From a bacterium (GTDB lineage Bacteria; Patescibacteriota; Saccharimonadia; Saccharimonadales; Saccharimonadaceae), in assembly GCA_030530825.1 (NCBI GenBank), contig JAUMUF010000001.1, positions 1 through 64,000 of the forward strand: a stretch of 64,000 nt of DNA. Direction: 5' to 3'. How positions within the stretch are numbered: position 1 is the stretch's first letter; every line of letters begins with the position of its first letter. Positions 19,883 to 27,423 of the stretch are shown here, piece by piece. The position numbers and the translations under genes are program-made. Below the pieces are notes generated by a model that was not told the origin of the DNA, did not search any database, and saw nothing but the letters and a program-made list of their open reading frames with translations.

Positions 19883-22447
19883 CTACAAATTTTCAATACC
19901 CTTCTCGATCTTTTCTAACTTGGCTTTTTTGTCCGAAAGCGTGAGGCGGGTTTCTTCAACCAGATGCTCGGGCGCTTTGGCGATGTAATTTTCGTTCGAA
20001 AGGCGCTGAGAAAGGCTAAGGATTTCGCTCTCGATTTGGTTTTTTTGCTTGATTAGATCTTCTCGATACTCCGCCAAAACCTCTTGCGGGACATCGAGCC
20101 ACGCGCCCAAGCCACTAGCCGCAAGGCTAAATCCACGAGGGGTATCCGTCTCCTCCACCGCAGGTACGCGAGTAAGCGCACGAATAGTCTCGGCATTTTC
20201 CGCGATAAGCCCGTCATTAGCAAAGAGAAGCGGATAGCGTTTTTTATTAGGCAACTCTGCGATTACTGCGCGGACTTCGCTGACAAGTTCTTGGATTCGC
20301 TCAAAGCCAATCGCTTGGATCTCGTCAAACTCAATGGAGATCGGCGCGAGAGTTTCTTTGGCCAAAACTCCATTGGTCCAAGGAAGTGTCTGCCAGATTG
20401 TTTCTGTCACGAATGGCGCAAATGGGTGAGCGAGTTTGAGACAAGTTTCAAGCACCCATCGAAGAAGTTCGGGGTTATGCTGAGCCTTGGAGGCCTCAAC
20501 ATACCAGTCGGCAACAGAAGTCCAAATGGTATGATAGACCAACTCGCCCGCCTCGGAGAAGCGATAATTGGCGATATGATCGTCGAGAGTTTTGACTGCT
20601 TGAGAGAGTTCTCGCACCACCCAGTGGTCAGCATTGGATAACGCTTCAGGCTGACGACTGGAAGGCATCTCGCCGACCTTTTCTGTGATGAATCGTGAAA
20701 CATTCCACAATTTGTTACAGAAATTTCTACCTGCGATGACCTTGTTTTTAGCAAAGGCTTGATTCTGCCCTGCCGAGCGACTGGCGATAATTCCAAGACG
20801 AAACGCGTCGGAACCAAATTCTGCGATCACATCCATCGGGTTGATAACATTGCCTTTGGATTTGGACATTTTCTGTCCCTTTTCATCCAAAACCATTCCG
20901 TGTAGATAAACTTCTTTGAACGGAACAGATTGCGTACAGTAAATTCCAAGCATGATCATGCGGCTGACCCAAGGGAAAATCAAGTCGTGGCCTGTTTCCA
21001 TCACGCTGTTTGGGTAGAATTTAGCGAGGTCGCCACCATCGAGATAATCCGTTGTGATAAATGGCCATTGGCCAGATGAAAACCAAGTGTCAAGCGTATC
21101 CTCGTCACGAATGTATGTTTTACCATCTTTTTCAATTTCTGTCAAATGAACTCGCGTATCGAATATCCAGTCGCTGGCGTCGTCCTTATTCTGGAACATC
21201 GGAATTGGAATACCCCAAGGAATTTGGCGTGAAACGTTCCAGTCGCGGATATTTTCAAGATAATTTGACAAAACATTCTTTTTATTGTCTGGCACGAAAC
21301 GAATCTCGTTATTGTTGAGAGCGATAAGTGCTGCTTCTGCCAAAGGTTTGGTCGAAATAAACCACTGTTCTTTGACGAGCGGCTGAATTGGCTCGCCAGA
21401 TTTGTAGTCATAGCCAACCACGTGGGTTAAATCTTCTTCTTTCATCAAAGCGCCCTGCTCTTTCAACTTGGAAAGAATTTTCTTGCGCGCTTCCATAACG
21501 GTCAAGCCCTCGAAATCAGCACCGGCCTCAGTTGTCATTTTGCCATCAAAGCCGATAACCTGAATCTTAGATAGATTATTGCGCTGACCAACTTCAAAGT
21601 CATTTGGGTCGTGGAAAGGTGTAATCTTAACCACACCCGTACCAAAAGCTGGGTCGGCGTATTCGTCCGCGATTATTGGAATTTCTCGTCCAATAAGCGG
21701 AATTTTGACCATTTTACCGATCAATTTTTGATAGCGCTCGTCCTCTGGATTGACCGCCAGTGCCGTGTCGCCGAGCATTGTTTCTGGGCGAGTTGTTGAA
21801 ACGAGCATAAACTGTTCTGGCTCGCCAAATTTACCAATCACTGGATAAGCAATTGTCCAAAGTTTGCCCTTTTCTTCCTTGTAATCAACTTCAATATCGG
21901 CATAAGAAGTCTGATATTTGGTAGAGTAATTAACAATTCGCTCGCCTCTGTAAATAAGGCCGTCGTCCCATAATTTCTTGAAAGTTTTGTAGACGCGATT
22001 GATGACTTTTTCATCCAAAGTAAATGTTGAATTTATCCAATCCGCACCTACGCCAAGCGCACGGAGTTGAAGTTCCATTCCACCCCGCTGTTTAGCAACA
22101 AAATCCCAAACCTGATCATAGAGTTCATCTCTAGAAAAGTCGAACCGGCTCTTGCCCTGCTCATTCAAAACGCGCTCATAAACAACCCAAGTCTCAAAGC
22201 CCGCATGGTCGGCGCCAGCAAGATAAATCGCATCGCGCCCTTTCATCCTGTAATACCGCACCAAAATATCCTCAACCGCAGCCATCAATCCGTGGCCGAT
22301 ATGAAGATTCCCGTTGGCATTTGGTGGTGGCATCACGATCGAATATGGCTCGCCCACCCCTGTTGAAGAAAACGCATCAGAGGCTTCCCAAAGCGCGTAA
22401 ATCTCGGGTTCGTAATTATTTGGCTCGTAAGTTTTAGTAATTTTCAT
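19883..22447 (-). CDS. valS: Valyl-tRNA synthetase
   Basis: A class I aminoacyl-tRNA synthetase charging tRNA-Val with ATP. Seen in order: PPPNANGNLHIGHG (HIGH motif, about 41-54), GADHAGFETWVVYE, the CP1 editing domain with STTRPETMLGD and GTGVVKITPFHDPNDF, DWNVSRQIPWGIPIP, the KMSKSKG loop, an anticodon-binding domain, and a C-terminal coiled coil that binds the tRNA elbow. The 854-aa length is normal. The second Met codon (22447) is chosen; GGGAAA lies 6 nt upstream. A 300-nt leader precedes it. Confidence 0.97.
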   Translation of the reverse strand: MKITKTYEPNNYEPEIYALWEASDAFSSTGVGEPYSIVMPPPNANGNLHIGHGLMAAVEDILVRYYRMKGRDAIYLAGADHAGFETWVVYERVLNEQGKSRFDFSRDELYDQVWDFVAKQRGGMELQLRALGVGADWINSTFTLDEKVINRVYKTFKKLWDDGLIYRGERIVNYSTKYQTSYADIEVDYKEEKGKLWTIAYPVIGKFGEPEQFMLVSTTRPETMLGDTALAVNPEDERYQKLIGKMVKIPLIGREIPIIADEYADPAFGTGVVKITPFHDPNDFEVGQRNNLSKIQVIGFDGKMTTEAGADFEGLTVMEARKKILSKLKEQGALMKEEDLTHVVGYDYKSGEPIQPLVKEQWFISTKPLAEAALIALNNNEIRFVPDNKKNVLSNYLENIRDWNVSRQIPWGIPIPMFQNKDDASDWIFDTRVHLTEIEKDGKTYIRDEDTLDTWFSSGQWPFITTDYLDGGDLAKFYPNSVMETGHDLIFPWVSRMIMLGIYCTQSVPFKEVYLHGMVLDEKGQKMSKSKGNVINPMDVIAEFGSDAFRLGIIASRSAGQNQAFAKNKVIAGRNFCNKLWNVSRFITEKVGEMPSSRQPEALSNADHWVVRELSQAVKTLDDHIANYRFSEAGELVYHTIWTSVADWYVEASKAQHNPELLRWVLETCLKLAHPFAPFVTETIWQTLPWTNGVLAKETLAPISIEFDEIQAIGFERIQELVSEVRAVIAELPNKKRYPLLFANDGLIAENAETIRALTRVPAVEETDTPRGFSLAASGLGAWLDVPQEVLAEYREDLIKQKNQIESEILSLSQRLSNENYIAKAPEHLVEETRLTLSDKKAKLEKIEKGIENL

Positions 22448-22750
22448 CAAATTTCCCTTTTAATCTTAATTTTTCTCGAAGGAAGAAAATTCATTTGCGA
22501 AAACTTCTTCAAAGAATAACGATTCTTGAAGAAATAAAGATTTTCCCCATAACGATGGGCGAAAATACAGAAGTATCATTCGGCTAAATTTTCAAATTCC
22601 GCCCTTCATTTCTCTTCGAATCAGAAACAAAAAGCAAATTTTACGCAAACATTTCACGAGAAATTTCACAGCAAATTAAAACAACATTTCACGCGAAATC
22701 CTCGCCGAAATCCCTCCTCAAATAAACTGTAATTTCTCATTTTTGTTTAC
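22448..22750 (-). promoter_or_regulatory. Long leader of valS with repeated dyads
   Basis: About 300 nt separate the predicted start of transcription from ATG. It contains ATTTC-N4-GAAAT dyads at 22651-22664 and 22686-22699, 35 bp apart, and a stem-loop at 22504-22533 (CTTCAAAGAAT with ATTCTTGAAG). No T-box core is visible. No gene is seen here on either strand. Confidence 0.5.
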
Positions 22751-22756
22751 TTTTTA

Positions 22757-22785
22757 ATTATATCACAACTACTTGACTTTAACAA
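22757..22785 (-). promoter_or_regulatory. Promoter of valS
   Basis: On the minus strand TTGTTA (22785-22780), a 17-nt spacer and TATAAT (22762-22757). Confidence 0.7.
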
Positions 22786-22824
22786 GGCTTATGCTTATTT
22801 TAGTCGGCAAGTTTGAGAATTTTG

Positions 22825-22869
22825 AATTTCGAATTTTCCGCAGGGACAACCCGAGGACTTTTCGAAATT
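22825..22869 (+). repeat. Three-copy structured element, copy 2
   Basis: The core GAATTTTCCGCAGGG, variable ACAA and CCCGAGGACTTTTC are as in copy 1. AATTTCGAA (22825-22833) pairs with TTCGAAATT (22861-22869). It lies 43 nt before the FemX start codon. Confidence 0.75.
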
Positions 22870-22912
22870 AAAAAATCAAGATTTTTCATCCAAAATGTGC
22901 TAAAATAAGATT

Positions 22913-23935
22913 ATGTTAAAGATTTCAGAAGTGAAAAATCAGCAGATTTGGGATGATTTTATCAACAATCACGGCGGACATCCGCTACAACTTTGGGGGT
23001 GGGGCGAGTTAAAGTCTCGCGGAAATTGGCGAGTTTGCAGGATTTTTGTCCACCAGAAAACAGAGAAGGGCGAAGTCTTGGCCGCTGCGCAAATTCTAAC
23101 GCAAAAGATGCCTTGGCCGCTTAAAAATTTCGCTTATATTCCGCGTGGTATCCTAACGATTTCGGGCAAGCCACTCGAGCGAGAAAAAATGCTTCAAGCC
23201 GTGGCCGAATACTGTAAAACAGCAATAAAACCGCGACCCGTGGCCTTAAGCGTGGAGCCAGATTGGGAAGAATTTCCAAATAATTTACTTAAAAAAGGTT
23301 GGATTAAAGCGCGCAACACTGTGCTAATTCCTCGGACACTTATTTTGGATTTAACCAAATCTACAGATGAAATTTTGATGGAAATGCACAAAAACAACCG
23401 CCAACTTGTTAAAAAATCGGCTAAAAATTGTGCAGTTAGAAGGCTCGCCACACCTAAAGAATTCGAGACTGCTTATAAAATCTACCTCGAGACGGCTAAA
23501 AGGGCAGGCTTTTCGATTCATTCTGAAAAATATTATCAAGATCTCCGTGATTTGATGGGTGACAATTCGCCAGTCTGGGGTGCTTTCTCAGAAGATGAAC
23601 TTATAGCCTTTTCTTGGATCGCTAAAACCAAAACTACCGCTTTTGAACTCTACGGTGGAAGCAACGACAAGGGGCGCGATCTTTGGGCTAATTACGCTAT
23701 AAAATGGGCGGTCATTCAAGAGTTGAAGGAGCAGGGCGTAGAGCGATATGACTTCAATGGACTTCTCAATGATAGCATTTCTCTCTTCAAAAAGCGCTTT
23801 GCTCGGCACGAAAATCTGCTCGCAGGCACATTCGACAGACCTCTGTCAAAATGGTATCCTTTGTGGTCGCACGGCCTACCAATAGGTAAAAAAATCGTTC
23901 GAAGTATCCGCAAAATCCTCAAAAAATCGCACTAA
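22913..23935 (+). CDS. FemX/FemAB-type peptidoglycan aminoacyltransferase
   Basis: Fem transferases move amino acids from aminoacyl-tRNA onto the peptidoglycan stem peptide to build cross-bridges. The 340-aa protein has two GNAT-like halves: the first around HPLQLWGWGELKSRGNW and AYIPRGILT, the second around HKNNRQLVKKSAKN, AFSWIAKTKTTAFELYGGS and YDFNGLLNDSISLFKKRF. TAAAAT at 22901-22906 lies 6 nt before ATG, so the mRNA is leaderless. The bridge amino acid cannot be read from sequence. Confidence 0.88.
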   Translation: MLKISEVKNQQIWDDFINNHGGHPLQLWGWGELKSRGNWRVCRIFVHQKTEKGEVLAAAQILTQKMPWPLKNFAYIPRGILTISGKPLEREKMLQAVAEYCKTAIKPRPVALSVEPDWEEFPNNLLKKGWIKARNTVLIPRTLILDLTKSTDEILMEMHKNNRQLVKKSAKNCAVRRLATPKEFETAYKIYLETAKRAGFSIHSEKYYQDLRDLMGDNSPVWGAFSEDELIAFSWIAKTKTTAFELYGGSNDKGRDLWANYAIKWAVIQELKEQGVERYDFNGLLNDSISLFKKRFARHENLLAGTFDRPLSKWYPLWSHGLPIGKKIVRSIRKILKKSH

Positions 23936-23957
23936 ATTCACTTTCGAAAAAAGAAAA

Positions 23958-23978
23958 AAGACCTCTCATGGAGGTCTT
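23958..23978. terminator. Terminator shared by femX and the 23984 gene
   Basis: AAGACCTC pairs with GAGGTCTT around TCATG, with A/T runs on both sides. Confidence 0.7.
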
Positions 23979-23983
23979 AAATT

Positions 23984-24496
23984 TTAGAGCAGGGGAGTCT
24001 GGAGTCGGACGATATCTTCCAGCAACATTTCGTTTATAATATAGAATGTCTGATCTGGAAACTTGGCATCTTCCGCCTCAACAATCCACTCGCGATCGAG
24101 TAAATTGATAAAATGCGGCTCGAAAATTGGCCACATCGCCTCAACTTCTCGGTCGCAATCCTCGCGAGGCTGTTCGCCGTCAAATCTGGCGAACACATTG
24201 AGCGCGTCAGACGTAAACTGACGGAGCAGATATTCCTGCGTTGGCACAATGTTTTTGGCTTCTTCACCTTCTGCGTTATCAAAAGCGATGAACGCCTTCA
24301 GTACAACGCCAAGCAACAGTCTTTCCATAGTGAGTAGGCCATCGATACAAACTTGGATTGGTCCAGAGTCGTCGACAATCATACATACGCCATTTTCAAG
24401 GGCGTCTGATACCCATATGTGGTCGCGCTCAGATTCCAAGGCAAGCAAAAAATCATAGTGCTCGCCATTTTTTCTTTCCATCTCTAAAATAATCAT
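23984..24496 (-). CDS. Hypothetical acidic protein (170 aa)
   Basis: No family is recognised. It is acidic, helical in its C-terminal half, with no signal peptide or membrane segment and three cysteines. TAGGAGGAATC lies just before ATG 24496. It is a single gene with its own promoter and a folded leader of about 120 nt. Confidence 0.55.
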   Translation of the reverse strand: MIILEMERKNGEHYDFLLALESERDHIWVSDALENGVCMIVDDSGPIQVCIDGLLTMERLLLGVVLKAFIAFDNAEGEEAKNIVPTQEYLLRQFTSDALNVFARFDGEQPREDCDREVEAMWPIFEPHFINLLDREWIVEAEDAKFPDQTFYIINEMLLEDIVRLQTPLL

Positions 24497-24618
24497 TTGA
24501 GATTCCTCCTAAATTTTTTATTTTTGAAGGAATCGCAATGTTTCACTCCTTCGAAGAAATTTTTCGAAAAGAAAAAGCACTTCGAAAGAGTGAAATCTCA
24601 TTCTCAAAGTGCAAAACT
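24497..24618 (-). promoter_or_regulatory. Leader with two competing helices
   Basis: GTTTCACTCCTTCGAAG (24538-24554) can pair with CTTCGAAAGAGTGAAAT (24581-24597) over about 15 bp. Alternatively GCACTT (24578-24583) pairs with AAGTGC (24607-24612). The two share bases, so they cannot form together. Confidence 0.45.
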
Positions 24619-24624
24619 AATTTA

Positions 24625-24653
24625 ATTATAGCATATTTTACGCAAAAAGTCAA
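24625..24653 (-). promoter_or_regulatory. Sigma70 promoter of the 23984 gene
   Basis: On the minus strand TTGACT (24653-24648), a 17-nt spacer and TATAAT (24630-24625). Confidence 0.8.
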
Positions 24654-24670
24654 TAGGCGTAGATTTTTGT

Positions 24671-24720
24671 GAAAATTCTGAATTTTCCGCAGGGCTAACC
24701 CGAGGACTTTTCAGATTTTC
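24671..24720 (+). repeat. Three-copy structured element, copy 3 (covarying stem)
   Basis: The core GAATTTTCCGCAGGG, variable CTAA and CCCGAGGACTTTTC is preserved, but the outer stem is TCTGAA/TTCAGA instead of TTCGAA/TTCGAA. The arms changed together and still pair (GAAAA, bulged T, TCTGAA with TTCAGATTTTC). It lies between the end of tsaD and the promoter of the 23984 gene. Confidence 0.75.
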
Positions 24721-24739
24721 CATAAAAAATCGAGGCGTA

Positions 24740-25840
24740 TTAAATTTTCCGCCAAAGATTATTTTCCATAGAAAGGCTGGGTTTTACAGTAGTTTTAAGC
24801 GCGTCGGTGGGCTTATTGAGAGAAAAGTGCGCGGCTCCAAGCGCTGCCACCATCGCCGCATTATCAGTGCAAAAATCCGGCAGGACAAACTTCACGCCAC
24901 CAGATAATTTTTCATCAAGACGGCGAATCAACTCATCCCTGAGTGCCAGATTGGCGGCCACGCCACCAGCCACAACCACTGTTTTTATGGCGAATTTTTC
25001 TGCCGCTTTTTCTAATTTATCAGCCAAAGTTTCAACGGCGGTTTTTTGGAAACTTGCCGCAAAATCTGCTTTTTGTTCTTCATTAAGAAGCCCAGCCAAC
25101 TCAAAAGAAGGGAAATTCATATCCACGCCGACTTCTTTTTGGACTGCTCGAAGCACGGCTGTTTTTAGTCCAGAGAATGAAAAATCAAACTCGCCTGCCA
25201 ATTTTGCTTTTGGCAATTTGTATTTCGAAGCATCGCCGTTCTCGGCCACCTTAGAAATCGCCGGACCACCAGGATAGGGCAAACCAAGAATTTTAGCAAC
25301 TTTGTCGAACGCCTCGCCAACTGCGTCATCTTGAGTTTGACCCAAGATTTCGAAGTCGCCGTGACCTTTCATCAAGACGATTTGCGAATGTCCACCGCTT
25401 ACCACCAGCGCCAAAAAGGGAAATTCGGGTCGGGTTTCTTCATCCAAAAACGCACCATAAATATGTGCTTCAACGTGATGAACAGGGAAGAGTGGCTTGC
25501 CGAGAACGCTTGCGTAAGTGTGCGCGGCAAGATTGCCGACAAGCAAAGAGCCGTTAAGGCCCGGCGCAAAACTAACCGCAATCGCGTCAATTTGATCCCA
25601 GTCGAGATTGGCGCGAGAAAGGGCGCGGGAGACGACAGGATTGATGACTTCGATATGCGAACGCGCTGCCACCTCTGGCACGACACCGCCAAATTCGGCG
25701 TGAATGTCAATTTGCGAGACAACTTCATTGGAGAGAAGCCTCAACTTGGGCGAAGAACTTTCAGAAATTTCGCTCGGCGTAAACTCAACCACCGCAGCGG
25801 CAGTTTCATCGCAAGTTGATTCAATTCCCAAGATTTTCAT
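24740..25840 (-). CDS. tsaD: tRNA N6-adenosine threonylcarbamoyltransferase TsaD
   Basis: TsaD transfers threonylcarbamoyl to A37 of ANN-decoding tRNAs, together with TsaB/E/C. Seen: ILGIESTCDETAAAVVE at the start, VPEVAARSHIE, the metal-binding HHVEAH motif (about 119-124), VSGGHSQIVLM, DAVGEAFDKVAK, GGVAANLALR and a final DNAAMVAALG. The 366-aa length is slightly long. On the minus strand TATAAT (25852-25847) lies 6 nt before ATG, so it is leaderless. Confidence 0.97.
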   Translation of the reverse strand: MKILGIESTCDETAAAVVEFTPSEISESSSPKLRLLSNEVVSQIDIHAEFGGVVPEVAARSHIEVINPVVSRALSRANLDWDQIDAIAVSFAPGLNGSLLVGNLAAHTYASVLGKPLFPVHHVEAHIYGAFLDEETRPEFPFLALVVSGGHSQIVLMKGHGDFEILGQTQDDAVGEAFDKVAKILGLPYPGGPAISKVAENGDASKYKLPKAKLAGEFDFSFSGLKTAVLRAVQKEVGVDMNFPSFELAGLLNEEQKADFAASFQKTAVETLADKLEKAAEKFAIKTVVVAGGVAANLALRDELIRRLDEKLSGGVKFVLPDFCTDNAAMVAALGAAHFSLNKPTDALKTTVKPSLSMENNLWRKI

Positions 25841-25916
25841 TCTTAAATTATACCATTTTCTTGAAGAAAAGGCAAAAATTTAACCAAAGTCAATAAGTTT
25901 CTTGAGTTCTTGGAAT

Positions 25917-25945
25917 TTGACTGAAAAGAATATTTATGATAAAAT
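25917..25945 (+). promoter_or_regulatory. Sigma70 promoter of the 25996/26115 unit
   Basis: TTGACT (25917-25922), a 17-nt spacer and TAAAAT (25940-25945). A short hairpin (ATCTCC/GGAGAT) follows in the leader near 25969-25985. Confidence 0.75.
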
Positions 25946-25995
25946 ATTCCCACGAAATTAGAAAGGTATCTCCCAAGCGGAGATGGTAACTTAAG

Positions 25996-26193
25996 ATGTT
26001 AGAATTAAGAAATTTGACTTTAATTTATAGTGATGAAAACGCCGATGCGCGAATTATGGAGGCCGAGACTACGCGGGTTTTTAAGAAATTTCGCTACTTA
26101 AAGGTTGAGGGAAAATGCTGGAGACCACCAAACAGCAAATTCTGCTCGGCACGATTCTTAAGATGTATATCAGGCGAGATATCGATCAGTTAG
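25996..26193 (+). CDS. Possible upstream ORF (65 aa) overlapping the 26115 gene
   Basis: ATG 25996 opens a 65-codon frame whose last 26 codons overlap the 26115 gene in another frame. The non-overlapping part (MLELRNLTLIYSDENADARIMEAETT) looks protein-like. The nearest purine-rich site (CGGAG) is poorly spaced. It may be a coupled leader ORF or one half of a frameshifted gene. Confidence 0.35.
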   Translation: MLELRNLTLIYSDENADARIMEAETTRVFKKFRYLKVEGKCWRPPNSKFCSARFLRCISGEISIS

Positions 26194-26447
26194 CTCTGGA
26201 CTGGGATACGATTGAGGAGGAATTCGATAAAGCTTGGCTGAGGTTTTTGGCGGTTGAGAATGTTTTTATTAAAAGTAAAGAGAATGAAACCTTCGAGAAT
26301 CTAATGAAACAACTTAAATTTTTTGTTTTTGTAGAGGAAGTCCAAAGGCGAAATTATCGGTATGGAATCACCAAAAACATCACGCATTATCGTCCGACTA
26401 ATTTTTTCTTGAATGATATTATTTCTTTCAAGATTAAAGAATTCTAA
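26115..26447 (+). CDS. Hypothetical protein (110 aa)
   Basis: GAGGGAAA lies directly before ATG 26115. The protein is mostly helical and basic, with no Cys, signal peptide or known family. A frame-3 TGA at 26106-26108 rules out a longer version in the same frame. It follows or overlaps the 65-codon ORF and ends before a strong terminator. Confidence 0.55.
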   Translation: MLETTKQQILLGTILKMYIRRDIDQLALDWDTIEEEFDKAWLRFLAVENVFIKSKENETFENLMKQLKFFVFVEEVQRRNYRYGITKNITHYRPTNFFLNDIISFKIKEF

Positions 26448-26452
26448 TGGTT

Positions 26453-26480
26453 GCTCGCTCTGCGCGAGCTTTTTTATTTT
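26453..26480 (+). terminator. Terminator of the 26115 gene
   Basis: GCTCGC (26453-26458) pairs with GCGAGC (26464-26469), followed by a T-rich run. Confidence 0.75.
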
Positions 26481-26504
26481 TTCGAAAAATGATAAAATAC
26501 TGTC

Positions 26505-26945
26505 ATGGATTCCAAAAAACGCAAACAAATTGCTCAAAAAATCTACCCTGATCCCAAAGATAAAAATGAGCAAAGCGATACTCTAACCGCCGAAGAAGCC
26601 AATACAAAGGCCTATCTTGCCGGCAGGGCGTATCTTAAAGAGCGCGAGAGTAAATTTCCAATCTGGATGTTGGCGCTGGTGTTTTTACTATTTTTCTTGC
26701 CGGTCGGGAATTTTATTCCGATTTCATTTGCTGATATGTTTTGGCGGTTGATATGTGCGGTTCTTATGGCTTATAGTATCAGAAGCGCATGGATTTATGG
26801 TGACGACTTTGAGAGAAATTACGGTGGTCGCTCGATCAATAAATCTGTGGCTAAATTGGTGGCGATCTTATTTTTCTTGGCGTATTTTTCTGGGTTTTTA
26901 TGGCAAGCGGGCGGGATGCTCGATGTTCTTCGATCAAATTATTAA
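26505..26945 (+). CDS. Hypothetical integral membrane protein (146 aa)
   Basis: A charged 50-residue N-terminus is followed by about three membrane helices (about 53-69, 77-96 and 117-136), with a short basic loop (DDFERNYGGRSINKS). No known family. TAAAAT at 26493-26498 lies 6 nt before ATG (leaderless). It is a single gene. Confidence 0.65.
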   Translation: MDSKKRKQIAQKIYPDPKDKNEQSDTLTAEEANTKAYLAGRAYLKERESKFPIWMLALVFLLFFLPVGNFIPISFADMFWRLICAVLMAYSIRSAWIYGDDFERNYGGRSINKSVAKLVAILFFLAYFSGFLWQAGGMLDVLRSNY

Positions 26946-26962
26946 AAAATCGAAACAAAAAT

Positions 26963-26992
26963 AAAACCACCCGATATATCCCGAGTAGTTTT
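26963..26992 (-). terminator. Terminator of rpsT
   Basis: On the minus strand AAAACTACTCG pairs over 11 bp (two G-U) with CGGGTGGTTTT, followed by ATTTTT. Confidence 0.65.
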
Positions 26993-27005
26993 GAGATCGC
27001 TTAGA

Positions 27006-27260
27006 TTAAGCGAGTTTTACGCCGGCTTTTTTAGCGGCAGCAGCGAGTGCTGACTTGCGGCGAGAAGCAGTATTCTTCTTGATGAGGCCTTTTTTAACGG
27101 CTTTGTCAAGTTCGCTCTGTGCTTTTGAAAGGCTCGCAGCAGTTGGTTCCGCTACAAATGCTTTTACAGCAGTCTTGATGTCTTTTTTGATACCGACATT
27201 TCGCTCGCGTCGCTTTGCGGTTTGTCGCATTCGCTTTACAGCAGATTTAATAATTGGCAT
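27006..27260 (-). CDS. rpsT: 30S ribosomal protein bS20
   Basis: An 84-aa basic helical protein with the bS20 start MPIIKSAVKRMRQTAKRRERN and the end KNTASRRKSALAAAAKKAG. It binds 16S rRNA during early 30S assembly. GAGGAAAT lies just upstream of ATG 27260. It is monocistronic. Confidence 0.96.
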   Translation of the reverse strand: MPIIKSAVKRMRQTAKRRERNVGIKKDIKTAVKAFVAEPTAASLSKAQSELDKAVKKGLIKKNTASRRKSALAAAAKKAGVKLA

Positions 27261-27354
27261 TGATTTCCTCTAATTTTAGGTTATTATTTACAATTCAAAA
27301 TCAATTATACACCATTCTTTTCAAAAAGTCAAAAGGAAAATTACAATCTATCTC

Positions 27355-27383
27355 TTGACATTCTATTGTGATTATGTTAAACT
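27355..27383 (+). promoter_or_regulatory. Promoter of the 27424-truB operon
   Basis: TTGACA (27355-27360), a 17-nt spacer and TAAACT (27378-27383). Confidence 0.75.
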
Positions 27384-27423
27384 CGAAGCAGAAATTAAAA
27401 AATAAACAAGGACTAAAGATAAA

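Noticed and set aside
22448-22750. T-box riboswitch before valS
   Set aside because: Neither the conserved T-box sequence nor a specifier-loop/antiterminator pair could be found; only an unclassified leader is reported.
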